Of a stretch of 64,000 nucleotides of DNA, positions 1 to 8,010 are shown one piece after another; position 1 is the first letter of the stretch, and each line of letters starts with the position of its first letter. Both the position numbers and the translations under genes were made by a program. Location: assembly GCA_030428885.1 (NCBI GenBank), contig JAUIEJ010000006.1, positions 124,001-188,000 of the forward strand, written 5' to 3'. This DNA comes from Gemmatimonadota bacterium. GTDB taxonomy: Bacteria > Gemmatimonadota > Gemmatimonadetes > Longimicrobiales > Gaopeijiaceae. The notes beneath the pieces are model-generated. The model was not told the origin of the DNA, did no database searches, and saw nothing but the letters and a program-made list of their open reading frames with translations.

Positions 1-1014
1 GGCGGCGTAGCGGGCCGCCTCTTCCCAGGCGCCGAGTTCGGGTCGGTAGAATGCCTGGGCGTCGACGCCTCCCGCCGTGCGGTGCAGGTCCCACACGTAC
101 TCGTTGCTCGTGGAGAACGCGAAGTCCCGGACGTCGTCGGCCTCGAAGCGCCAGGTCACCGACGATCCCGAGGCGCCCCGGGTGGAGCGGCCGGCGCCCC
201 GGTCGTCGGGGGCCACGATCCGCACCGTTTCGCCGGGGCGGCTCCGGGCCTCGGCGAGGCGCGCCACCACCGCGTCGGTCAGGACGTCTTCGGCATTGGC
301 CAGCGTGCCCGTGGCGCCGATGAGCCACCCCGACGGCACCGTGAGGGACACGTCGAAGTCGCCGTACTCCAGGTAGAACTCGCCGTCCCCCAGGTAGGGG
401 GTGGTGTCCCACCCGTAGACGTCGTCGTAGACCGCCATGCGGGGGTACCACTGGGCCACGGCGAACACCCGCCCGTCGAGGTTGCCGTTGCGGAAGGTGG
501 GCGCGGGGGGGACGGTGAACGACCAGCTCACCTCGACGGTCACCGAGGATCCCGGGGCCACCGGAGAGGCGGGCCGCACCTCCAGGAGCGTCAGGGCCTC
601 CTGATATCCGCCGCCGGGATGGCGGGACTCGGCCGGGACCCCATCCACCGACACGCTCTCGACGTACATGCCGCCGGTGATGGGCGCGCGCCGGTTCCGC
701 CGGGCGCCCGGGGCGAAGACGTTCTGGTCGAGATGGAGGATCAGGCGATCCAGGGCGTCGGGAGAACGGTTGTGGTACGTGATGGTCTCCCGTCCCGTCA
801 CCCGGCCGTCCCGGGGATCCAGGGTGGCCTCGATGACGTAGTCGGCGCCGTTCTGCCAGTACCCGGGGCCCGGGACCCCGGTGTCGGTCCGGGTGCCCGC
901 GGCCACCGCCGCCCGGAACGCCGCCGGGGCGTCGGCCGCCTGGGCCATGGCGGAGCGGGGGGCGCCGGCCAGGAGCACGGCGGGGATCCACAGGGCGGTG
1001 GCGATTCTGCGCAT
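1..1014 (-). CDS. M1-like metallopeptidase, N-terminal part (runs off left edge)
   Basis: The first 338 codons of a secreted protein whose C-terminus lies outside the window. Residues 1-25 form a signal peptide (basic MRRIA, hydrophobic core, Ala-rich end at AMAQA). The next stretch, with GADYVIEATLDP and GRETITYHN, resembles the N-terminal beta-sandwich of M1-family aminopeptidases, which precedes the HEXXH zinc domain. That zinc motif would lie off the left edge, so peptidase activity is not shown here. The gene is last in a minus-strand run after a SirB1-like gene and ygfZ, starting 5 bp after the ygfZ stop. The ATG was chosen because it opens the signal peptide. Family assignment is from the fold-like opening only. 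Confidence 0.6.
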   Translation of the reverse strand, partial: MRRIATALWIPAVLLAGAPRSAMAQAADAPAAFRAAVAAGTRTDTGVPGPGYWQNGADYVIEATLDPRDGRVTGRETITYHNRSPDALDRLILHLDQNVFAPGARRNRRAPITGGMYVESVSVDGVPAESRHPGGGYQEALTLLEVRPASPVAPGSSVTVEVSWSFTVPPAPTFRNGNLDGRVFAVAQWYPRMAVYDDVYGWDTTPYLGDGEFYLEYGDFDVSLTVPSGWLIGATGTLANAEDVLTDAVVARLAEARSRPGETVRIVAPDDRGAGRSTRGASGSSVTWRFEADDVRDFAFSTSNEYVWDLHRTAGGVDAQAFYRPELGAWEEAARYAA

Positions 1015-1019
1015 GGTCT

Positions 1020-2060
1020 TCACTCGTCGGTTCCGTTGTCGAACTCGATCTCGGGGCCGTCGGGCCCTCCGAAACGTACCGGGCCGGGCGGCGGCACCTC
1101 CCGACGAACATACCCCAGGGCCAGGGTGCCCCGCCGGGGCGAGACGGCCCCGCTGGTGACCACACCCACCGCCTTGGCCCCGTCGGCCCGCCACAACTCG
1201 GTGCCCGGGTCCGGGACCGGCCGGTCTCCCAGACGGAGGCGCCGCAGGTGACGGTTCACGTGGCCCCGGTCCCGGATGCGGACGATGACTTCCTGCCCGG
1301 TGTAGCAGCCCTTGTCGTAGTCGATGGCCCGGGTGTGGACCCCCGCCTCCACGGGGATGTGCTCTTCGGTGAAGTCCACACCGAAGGCCGGGCGACCGGC
1401 TTCGTGGCGGAGGGCGTCCCACACCTCCCGCCCCACCGAGACGGCGCCGGCGGCGTCCAGCCGAGCCCGAAGGGCCGACACGTCGGCGGCGTCGGCCACC
1501 ACGTCCCACGCCGGTTCGGAGACGTCGCCGCACCGGATGAGGGTCAGGGGCCGCGCCCCGCCCACCTCCACGGCGCGAAGGTCGCCTTCCGCCATGGCCT
1601 CCAGCTCCGCCGCCTCCAGACGGAGCCCGGTGGCCTCCCGGGCCAGAAGCCCGGCCCCGAGGGGGCCCAGCACGGTGAGCATGCCCGTCTCGGCCGACAC
1701 GTCGGTGACCCGGGCCAGGCGGGGAGGCAGAAAGCGGGACAGGTGGGCCTGGAGGGCCTCGGCCCCGGCGGCGGGGACGTCGAGGAGGAGCGACGCGTCG
1801 TCGCCGTGGGCCCCGGCCTCCCGCCACAGGCGCAGATCGGAGACAGTACGCCCCCTGGGCGTGAGCACCACCGAATATTCGGCTCGTCCCGCGCCCACCC
1901 CGTCCCCCTGCACCCAGGGGCCGGGCATGTGCCCGGTGACCACGCCCTGGAGCATGGCCGAGGGCTGCTTGCCCGTGACCGTCCATCGACGGCGATGGCC
2001 TCGGTCCCGAACCGCCGCGCCGGTGGTGGCCGCGGTCCACTCGTCCATGGGAACGGTCAC
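1020..2060 (-). CDS. ygfZ: YgfZ/GcvT-family folate-binding protein
   Basis: A 346-residue member of the YgfZ family, folate-binding relatives of aminomethyltransferase GcvT that help maintain certain Fe-S enzymes. The diagnostic signature KGCYTGQE is present near residue 247 and is followed by the usual basic RIRDRGHVNRHL stretch. The C-terminus has the GVVTSGAVSPRRGTLALGYV barrel typical of GcvT relatives. The start is GTG and overlaps the stop of the upstream SirB1-like gene by 4 bases, so the two are translationally coupled. An internal ATG lies four codons in. The catalytic residues of true GcvT are not expected, so an aminomethyltransferase role is unlikely. Confidence 0.88.
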   Translation of the reverse strand: MTVPMDEWTAATTGAAVRDRGHRRRWTVTGKQPSAMLQGVVTGHMPGPWVQGDGVGAGRAEYSVVLTPRGRTVSDLRLWREAGAHGDDASLLLDVPAAGAEALQAHLSRFLPPRLARVTDVSAETGMLTVLGPLGAGLLAREATGLRLEAAELEAMAEGDLRAVEVGGARPLTLIRCGDVSEPAWDVVADAADVSALRARLDAAGAVSVGREVWDALRHEAGRPAFGVDFTEEHIPVEAGVHTRAIDYDKGCYTGQEVIVRIRDRGHVNRHLRRLRLGDRPVPDPGTELWRADGAKAVGVVTSGAVSPRRGTLALGYVRREVPPPGPVRFGGPDGPEIEFDNGTDE

Positions 2061-2887
2061 GAATCTTCTCCCAGATCGCGCAGGATCGCCCGGACCCGGG
2101 GGGCCTCGGGCGAGCCCGGCGCCCGGTCCAGAAAGGTGCGGAGGTGCCGGGCGGCGTCTTCGGCCCGGCCGAGGCGGGCGAGGAGGAGTCCCAGCTCCCG
2201 ATGTTCATTGTGGGCATCGGGCCGCAGGAGCAGGATCCGCTCCACGGCGGCCACGGCCCGAACGTCGTCGCTCACGTTGGAATAGAGGCTCTTCAGGTTG
2301 TTCAGGAGGCGCACCAGCATGTCGCGCCGGGACGCCGCCTCGAGATACGACGGCCGAACCCGGACCATGCCGCCGTAGACCCGGTCCAGGAACTCCTGTG
2401 CCTGATCCTGGAATCGCACCTGGCCGCCGTCGAAGGGGTCCACCAGGAGCTGGAGCACGTCACCCGAATACCGCACCAGGAAGTGGTGCGGAAAGTTGAC
2501 GCCCTCCAGCGGCAGTCCCAGGCGCCACCCCACTTCCAGCACCACGATGCCCAGGGTCAGGGGAATCCCCTTCCGGCGATCCAGGACGTCGTTCAGGAAC
2601 GAGTTCCTGGGGTCGTAGTAGGCCTCCCGATTGCCCTGGAACCGGTGCCGGCGGTAGACCACGTCCAGCAACTCCTGGAGCACCACGGGAGGCGCCGATT
2701 CCTGCCCGAGTCGGTCCCGGACCTCCTCGGCCATCTGGTCCAGCCGGGCCAGGTAGGGCTCGGGAGGAAGCTGGGGATACTCCTCCCGGGCGATGAGGAG
2801 CGCGACCCGGGCGAGATCGAGATCCGCATCGGGCCGGGCGGCGGCCCGGGCGAAGTCCCGGCGGGGCGATGAAGCGGGGGCGGTCAC
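2057..2887 (-). CDS. SirB1-like transglutaminase-fold protein with TPR region
   Basis: A SirB1-family protein: an N-terminal transglutaminase-like domain (DRRKGIPLTLGIVVLEVGWR and GVNFPHHFLVRY are its conserved strips) followed by a helical TPR-like tail (DAHNEHRELGLLLARLGRAE). The biochemical function of this family is not settled; it is a common single-copy bacterial protein. I chose a GTG start at 2887. An ATG at 3013 with a good GGAGGA would add 42 poorly conserved residues, but it would overlap the selD start, which sits at 3012 on the other strand. The 125-bp gap left by the GTG start would hold both divergent promoters. The gene is coupled to ygfZ downstream by a 4-base overlap. Confidence 0.75.
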   Translation of the reverse strand: MTAPASSPRRDFARAAARPDADLDLARVALLIAREEYPQLPPEPYLARLDQMAEEVRDRLGQESAPPVVLQELLDVVYRRHRFQGNREAYYDPRNSFLNDVLDRRKGIPLTLGIVVLEVGWRLGLPLEGVNFPHHFLVRYSGDVLQLLVDPFDGGQVRFQDQAQEFLDRVYGGMVRVRPSYLEAASRRDMLVRLLNNLKSLYSNVSDDVRAVAAVERILLLRPDAHNEHRELGLLLARLGRAEDAARHLRTFLDRAPGSPEAPRVRAILRDLGEDS

Positions 2888-3011
2888 GTCTCTCGCGTCG
2901 GTGGTGCAGGTCGGATAGCTTGGCCCGTCCCAGGGTCGGGCCGGTGATGCATACCCGGCCACGGCCCCGGGTTTCCGCCCTTCCCCACCCTCCACCCAGG
3001 ACATCGTCGGC

Positions 3012-4106
3012 ATGACCGACTCCTCCAGGCCGCGGGATCAACGACCCCGCATTCGCCTGAGCCACCTGTCCCACGGCGCCGGTTGAGCGTGTAAACTCGG
3101 CATGGCCGAGCTGGCGCAGGTTCTGCGCCCCCTCCTTCCCAGCGGCGATCCCCACGCCCTCGTGGACGCATCCACGGGGGACGACGCCGCCGTGTACCTA
3201 CCCGACGGGACCGAGGGCGGAACCGCACGCGCCATCGTGGTGAGCGTGGACTTCTTCACCCCCATGGTGGACGACGCCCGGGACTTCGGCCGCATCGCCG
3301 CGGCCAATGCCCTGTCGGACATCTACGCCATGGGGGCCCGGCCCCTCTTCGCCCTGAACCTGCTGGGGTTCCCGCGCCGGCTCCTGGACTCGGGGCTCGC
3401 CGAGGGCATCATCGGCGGCGCCGCCGAGGTGGCGGCCCGGGCGGGAGTGCCGATCCTCGGCGGACATTCCATCGACGATCCCGAGCCCAAGTTCGGGATG
3501 GTGGCCGTGGGAGACGCGGATCCGGCGGCCCTGGTGACCAACGCCGGGGCCCGGGCCGGCGACCGCCTCGTGCTCACCAAACCGCTGGGCACGGGGGTGG
3601 TCACCACGGCGCTGAAGAACGACGCCGCCGACCCGGAGACCATCGCCTCGGCGGTGGCGTCCATGACCACCCTCAACGCCGCGGCCCGGGACGCCATGAT
3701 GGCCGTGGGGGTCTCGGCGGCCACCGACGTCACGGGCTACGGGTTGCTCGGCCACCTCCGCACCCTGCTCCGGGCATCGGGGGTGGAGGCCGTGGTCCGG
3801 GCCGACGCCGTGCCCCTCCTGCCGGGGGCGACGGCGCTGGCCCGGGCCGGTGAGATCCCCGGGGGCTCGTCCCGCAACCGGGCCGACCTGGAGAGCGACG
3901 TCCGGTGGGGCGACGGGGTGGACGAGGTCCTACGGGTTCTGCTGTGCGACGCCCAGACGTCCGGGGGACTCCTCATGGCCGTGCCCGGGGAGCGGCTGGA
4001 TCCGCTCCTGGCGGAATTGGCCCACCGAGACGTGGACGGCGCCGTGGTGGGCACCGTTCGGGAGGGCGACCGGCCGGGGCGGGTGGACGTGGTCCAGGGG
4101 TCGTGA
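3012..4106 (+). CDS. selD: Selenophosphate synthase SelD, itself a selenoprotein (in-frame UGA = Sec25)
   Basis: Selenide, water dikinase makes selenophosphate from selenide and ATP for Sec-tRNA and selenouridine synthesis. The conserved core is clear: GDDAAVY, VDFFTPMVDDARDFGRIAAA, LGGHSIDDPEPKFG, GGSSRN and LLCDAQTSGGLL. A start at ATG 3102 would remove the catalytic loop. Reading upstream in the same frame gives MTDSSRPRDQRPRIRLSHLS then HGAG-UGA-ACK, which aligns with the E. coli SHGAGCGCK loop, so the TGA at 3084-3086 falls exactly on the catalytic Cys/Sec. The true start is therefore ATG 3012, with AGGA about 10 bases upstream. Length with Sec is 364 residues, normal for the family. Read-through requires selA, selB and tRNA-Sec elsewhere in the genome; none is in this window. 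Confidence 0.93.
3096..3129 (+). promoter_or_regulatory. Candidate bacterial SECIS hairpins for selD
   Basis: Two hairpins follow the selD UGA. The first is a perfect 6-bp stem CTCGGC/GCCGAG with loop ATG (3096-3110), whose loop begins 16 bases after the UGA. The second is a perfect 6-bp stem GGCGCA/TGCGCC with loop GGTTC (3113-3129), whose loop begins 33 bases after the UGA. The second reads GCAGGUUCUGC, very close to the apical GCAGGUCUGC of E. coli fdhF, the known SelB-binding hairpin, and has G at the first loop position as bacterial SECIS elements do. Both distances are within the range accepted for bacterial SECIS. Which one is used is not known. Confidence 0.65.
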
Positions 4107-4119
4107 TCCGACCCGAAGG

Positions 4120-4470
4120 TCAGCCCTTTCCGGCCAGCGCGTTCCCCAACAGGGCGCCCATGATGGCCGACACCCCCGACGAGAGGCTTCCGGCCAGGAT
4201 CAGCCAGGCGAACACCTGACCCAGGGCGAACGCCAGAACCAGACCCAGCGCAGCGGGAATGACGCCCAGAAGGAAGCCCTGCTTCACGGCGTTCATGGTC
4301 CCCGGACCCGACCGCCCCCAGAAGAAGGCGATGACCAGGGGGATGCCCACGCCGAAGTAGAGGGCCATGGCCCCGATGTCCTGCGACACCGTGGCGCCCA
4401 GGACGTGAGCGCACTGGAGCAGCACGCTCAGGACGTACCATCCGACGGGCATGGGGGCGCGGTCGCTCAT
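4120..4470 (-). CDS. Small multi-pass membrane protein, unknown function
   Basis: A 116-residue hydrophobic protein with three or four predicted membrane segments (around VGWYVLSVLLQCAHVLGA, IGAMALYFGVGIPLVIAFF, GFLLGVIPAALGLVLAFALG and AWLILAGSLSSGVSAIMGAL). I do not recognise a family. It lies downstream of lon on the same strand but is separated from it by a strong hairpin, so it is probably transcribed on its own. It converges with selD (13 bp between stops). Codon use is like the host. The ATG is preceded by GGAG within CCAAGGAGCCACC. Confidence 0.6.
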   Translation of the reverse strand: MSDRAPMPVGWYVLSVLLQCAHVLGATVSQDIGAMALYFGVGIPLVIAFFWGRSGPGTMNAVKQGFLLGVIPAALGLVLAFALGQVFAWLILAGSLSSGVSAIMGALLGNALAGKG

Positions 4471-4500
4471 ACTCGGTGGCTCCTTGGGTGGACGACGCCG

Positions 4501-4548
4501 GGCCTCCCGGCTTCATGTGACGACCTTATCACATGAGGCCGGGAGGCC
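4501..4548 (-). terminator. 20-bp inverted repeat, probable lon terminator
   Basis: Arms 4501-4520 and 4529-4548 pair over 20 positions with a single G-T wobble and an 8-base loop. The repeat begins 9 bases beyond the lon stop codon and precedes the small membrane-protein gene. There is no U-tract, so it may be a Rho-assisted terminator or an mRNA 3'-end stabiliser rather than a classical intrinsic terminator. Confidence 0.7.
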
Positions 4549-4557
4549 GCAAGGGGA

Positions 4558-7068
4558 TCAGGCCCGGGCCGGAGCCTCGTCCTGGGGGGGCTTCCGAGAG
4601 CGGGTCCGGGCCTTCTTGGACGACCCCTTCCCCGAAGCGCCCGACGACGTGCCGCCCGGTTCCTTGCGGAACGCCAGGGAGACCACGTCGTCCAGGGTCT
4701 CCACCAGGTGGACCGTCAGGCTCTTCCGCACGTCCTTGGGCAGGTCGTCCAGGTCGGCCTCGTTGTCCTTGGGCACGATGACCTCGGTGATCCCGGCGCG
4801 CACGGCCCCCAGGAGCTTCTCCTTCACTCCGCCGATGGGCAGCACCCGCCCGGTGAGGGTCAACTCGCCGGTCATGGCGAGATCCCGCCGCACCCGCTTG
4901 TGCCCCAGGGCCGACACCAGGGCCGTGGCCATGGTGATGCCCGCCGACGGGCCGTCCTTGGGAATGGCGCCGGCGGGAACGTGGATGTGCACCTCCTGTC
5001 CCTTGAGGGCGCCCTCCACGATGCCCAGATCCTTCCAGTGGGCCTTGGCGTACGACAGGGCCGCTCGACCCGATTCCTTCATGACGTCGCCGAGCTGACC
5101 GGTGAGCACCAGGCCCCCTTCACCGGGCATGACGCTGGCCTCCACGAACATGATGTCGCCGCCCATGGGCGTGTAGAACATGCCCGTGGCCACGCCCACG
5201 GCGTCTTCCGACGCCATGCGCTCGGGATGGACCCGGGGCCGACCCAGCAGGTCGCGGATCTCGTCCCGGCCCACGGTCTCGGCCTCGGTGCCCCCGGCGA
5301 TCCGCCGGGCCACCTTCCGGGCCAGTTTGCCCAGTTCCCGCTCGAGCTGCCGGACCCCCGCTTCCCGGGTGTACTCCTGGATGATGGAGGTCAGGCCGTC
5401 GTCGTTCACCTCCAGCTCGCCGTCGTACAGCCCGTTTTCCTTCTCCTGACGGGGAAGGAGGTATCGCTTGGCGATCTCGAGCTTCTCGGCCTCCGTGTAC
5501 CCGCTGAACTCCACCCGCTCCATGCGATCCAGGAGCGGCGCGGGAATCCGGTCGATGTAGTTGGCCGTGGCGATGAAGAGCACCTCCGACAGATCGAAGG
5601 GGATGCCCAGATAGTGGTCGACGAAGGTGGAGTTCTGGGCCGGATCCAGCACCTCCAGGAGCGCCGAACTGGGGTCCCCCTGGAACGACACGCCGAGCTT
5701 GTCGACCTCGTCCAGAAGGAACACCGGATTCTTGCTCTTGGCCTGGCGCATGCCCTGGACGATGCGGCCCGGCATGGCGCCGACGTACGTGCGCCGGTGC
5801 CCCCGGATGTCGGCCTCGTCCCGGGCTCCCCCCAGGGAGATGCGGACGTACTTCCGACCCAGGGCCTTGGCGATGGACTGGGCGATGGAGGTCTTTCCCA
5901 CGCCCGGAGGGCCGACGAAGAGCAGGATGGGACCCTTCCCCGACGGATCCTCGTTGCCCGGCACCGTCCCGGGGGACGCGTCGCCGGCCTCCGCTTCGGG
6001 CGCCTCGCCCTCGTCGGCCTCGTCCTCGTCCGGCGCCCGCTCCATCTGGAGCTTCCGCACGGCGAGGAACTCCAGAACCCGGTCCTTCACGTCCTCGAGT
6101 CCGTAGTGATCCTCGTGCAGGATCTCCTCGGAGCGGTCCAGGTCGATCTTGTCTTCGGTGCGCTCGTTCCAGGGCAGGTCGATGATCCACTCCAGGAACG
6201 TGCGGATCACCTGATACTCGGCCGACTGGGGCGACGTGCGCTCCAAGCGGCGGAGTTCCCGGTCCACCTCGGTCCGGGCTTCCTCACCGAGTTCCAGCGC
6301 CTCGATGCGCTCCTTGAGTTCATCGAGATCGCCCTGCTCCTCCTCTTCGCCGAGCTCCTTCTGGATCTGCTTGAGCTGCTCCCGGAGGAGCATCTCGCGC
6401 TGCCGCTCCCCGAGCTCGGACTGGACCCGAGCCTGGATCTCCTCCTGGGCCTCGATGCGCGCCAGTTCCCGCTCCACGGCGACCAGCGCCTGCCGCATGC
6501 GCTCCTCGTCGTCCAGGATCTCCAGCAGCTTCTGCTTCTCCGGGGTGGGCAGCTCGAGATAGAACGAGACCAGGTCGGCGAACGGACCGGGTTCGTCCAC
6601 ACCCTGGATCAACTGGTTCAGCGCCTCGGCGGGAACTCCCCGGCGGGTGCCCAACTCCGCGGCCCGGTCCCGGAGCTCCCGATCCAGGGCCTGGAAGGCC
6701 GGGTCTTCGGTATTGCGGGGCTCCTGGCGGTCCATGGAGAGAAGGACGGCTCGGAGCATCTGCTCGCCGTCGTCCTGATAGCTGATGGCCTGGGCTCGCC
6801 CTTCTCCCTGGACGAGCAACTGGACGCCGCCCCGCACCCGGTGCGTCTGGATGATGCGGACCACGGTGCCGACGTTGTACAACACGCCGGGTTCGGGATC
6901 ATCGACGTTTTCGCGCTGGGCCACGGCGAAGAGCCGCCGGTCGCCGTCCAGGGCCGCCTGTACGGCCTCGACGGTGCCGGGTCGTCCCGCACTGATGGGA
7001 ACGGCCACGCCCGGGTACACGACGGTGTCCCGGAGGGGGAGAACCGGAAGGGTGAATCGCTCGCCCAT
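4558..7068 (-). CDS. lon: ATP-dependent protease Lon
   Basis: Lon degrades misfolded and regulatory proteins in the cytoplasm. Order: N-terminal substrate-binding domain (LPVLPLRDTVVYPG at the start), long coiled-coil helices (EEIQARVQSELGERQREMLL), AAA+ module with Walker A GPPGVGKT (K392) and Walker B PVFLLDEVDK, then the protease domain with DGPSAG (catalytic Ser about 708) and the catalytic Lys in GGVKEKLLGA. Two oddities: an acidic stretch of about 35 residues (rich in Asp, Glu, Pro, Gly) just before Walker A, and a basic, Ser/Lys/Arg-rich C-terminal tail of about 35 residues. The start is ATG at 7068 with GAGAG upstream; an open frame extends further but lacks Lon similarity. Length is 836 residues, near the usual 780-820. 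Confidence 0.96.
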   Translation of the reverse strand: MGERFTLPVLPLRDTVVYPGVAVPISAGRPGTVEAVQAALDGDRRLFAVAQRENVDDPEPGVLYNVGTVVRIIQTHRVRGGVQLLVQGEGRAQAISYQDDGEQMLRAVLLSMDRQEPRNTEDPAFQALDRELRDRAAELGTRRGVPAEALNQLIQGVDEPGPFADLVSFYLELPTPEKQKLLEILDDEERMRQALVAVERELARIEAQEEIQARVQSELGERQREMLLREQLKQIQKELGEEEEQGDLDELKERIEALELGEEARTEVDRELRRLERTSPQSAEYQVIRTFLEWIIDLPWNERTEDKIDLDRSEEILHEDHYGLEDVKDRVLEFLAVRKLQMERAPDEDEADEGEAPEAEAGDASPGTVPGNEDPSGKGPILLFVGPPGVGKTSIAQSIAKALGRKYVRISLGGARDEADIRGHRRTYVGAMPGRIVQGMRQAKSKNPVFLLDEVDKLGVSFQGDPSSALLEVLDPAQNSTFVDHYLGIPFDLSEVLFIATANYIDRIPAPLLDRMERVEFSGYTEAEKLEIAKRYLLPRQEKENGLYDGELEVNDDGLTSIIQEYTREAGVRQLERELGKLARKVARRIAGGTEAETVGRDEIRDLLGRPRVHPERMASEDAVGVATGMFYTPMGGDIMFVEASVMPGEGGLVLTGQLGDVMKESGRAALSYAKAHWKDLGIVEGALKGQEVHIHVPAGAIPKDGPSAGITMATALVSALGHKRVRRDLAMTGELTLTGRVLPIGGVKEKLLGAVRAGITEVIVPKDNEADLDDLPKDVRKSLTVHLVETLDDVVSLAFRKEPGGTSSGASGKGSSKKARTRSRKPPQDEAPARA

Positions 7069-7380
7069 GATGTCGTCTCTCTTCGAACGCGGCGACGGCG
7101 GTACACCCGCGCCGCGTTCGCTTGAATTCGGAGGGTCGCTGGGGCTCTCGCTCGTTCGGAGCCCGCATGCGCCGAAGGTGAATCGTACCCCAGTGCAGGA
7201 TGCGGGCCACGCTCCACACCCCCCTTTCGGGGCGGGATGGCAGGGCGCCCCTGTCAAAGTGGCGCGGCCCGACCCGATGCGCGAGAAGGGCCTGCCCCGG
7301 GGGCGGGATCGGGCCGCCCCGTTTTCCCCGACTGGCCCCCGGCGTACCTTCAGCCGGAGTAGTCCACCGAGGAGGAGCCG
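7069..7380. other. Divergent intergenic region between lon and the metallo-hydrolase gene
   Basis: 312 bp without a gene. It must carry the lon promoter (leftward) and the promoter for the metallo-hydrolase/ggt pair (rightward). On the plus strand a TACCTT -10-like element lies at 7345-7350, followed by GAGGAG at 7370-7375 in front of the ATG. A short CCCC-TTTC-GGGG hairpin lies near 7221-7232. I could not identify a convincing heat-shock promoter for lon. Confidence 0.4.
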
Positions 7381-8010
7381 ATGCCACACGAACTCCTGGA
7401 CGGGGTGACCTGGTTCCGGGGATCATCGATCCGGATCCGCAGGGCCGGCGTCGAGGTGCACGTCGACCCCTACGGCCACGACCAGACGGACGATGGTCGG
7501 GCCGACTTCATCCTGCTCACCCACCCCCACTACGACAACTTCTCCGAAGAGGACATCGACCGCCTTCGCTCTCCCGAGACGGTGGTCATCGCCCCGGCCA
7601 CCATGAAGAAGCAGTTGTCCGAGGCCGACCACTTTCTCCGTCCCGGCGACGTGCTCCAACTCCACGACTTCGACCTGCTGGCCATGCCGGCCTACAACGT
7701 CGACAAGCGGTATCACCCCCCCGAGGCGGGGTGGTTGGGGTACGTCTTCACCCTGGGCGGCGTGACGTACTACCACGCCGGCGACACCGACCTCATCGAC
7801 GCCATGATGTCGGTGCGCTGCGACGTGGCCTTCCTCCCCGTGGACGGCCACTACACCATGGGCGCCGAGGGCGCTGCTCGAGCGGCGGACCTCTGCGGCG
7901 CGGCAGTGGTGGTGCCCATTCGCTGGTCCGAGGGCCCCACCGCCGAAGAGGCCCACCGCCTCGCCGAGATGGACGACCTCCACGTCGAACTCCTGGAGCG
8001 ACAGGCATGA
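7381..8010 (+). CDS. Metallo-beta-lactamase-fold hydrolase (UlaG-like)
   Basis: A 209-residue hydrolase of the MBL superfamily, UlaG-like branch. The metal-binding motif is THPHYDNF (an HxHxD variant) near residue 47, with further ligands in YYHAGDTD (about 137) and PVDGHYTMG. Substrates in this branch vary (lactones, phosphodiesters, N-acyl compounds), so the reaction is not assigned. The ATG is preceded by GAGGAG at ideal spacing. Its stop overlaps the start of the gamma-glutamyltransferase gene (ATGA), so the two are co-translated. The protein has no signal peptide and is probably cytoplasmic. Confidence 0.85.
   Translation: MPHELLDGVTWFRGSSIRIRRAGVEVHVDPYGHDQTDDGRADFILLTHPHYDNFSEEDIDRLRSPETVVIAPATMKKQLSEADHFLRPGDVLQLHDFDLLAMPAYNVDKRYHPPEAGWLGYVFTLGGVTYYHAGDTDLIDAMMSVRCDVAFLPVDGHYTMGAEGAARAADLCGAAVVVPIRWSEGPTAEEAHRLAEMDDLHVELLERQA

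Noticed and set aside
2888-3013. ATG 3013 with GGAGGA as the start of the SirB1-like gene
   Set aside because: The added 42 residues are low in conservation and the start would overlap the selD ATG on the other strand. The apparent ribosome site is the complement of selD Ser codons. It remains an alternative.
3102-4106. selD starting at ATG 3102, or a ThiL-type kinase
   Set aside because: That start removes the catalytic loop, which is present and conserved upstream across an in-frame UGA. The SelD strips VDFFTP and GGHSIDDPEPKFG exclude ThiL.
4708-7125. An 805-codon open frame on the plus strand opposite lon
   Set aside because: It is the antisense shadow of a high-GC gene; the translation is His/Gly/Val rich with no motifs, while the minus-strand frame is an obvious Lon.
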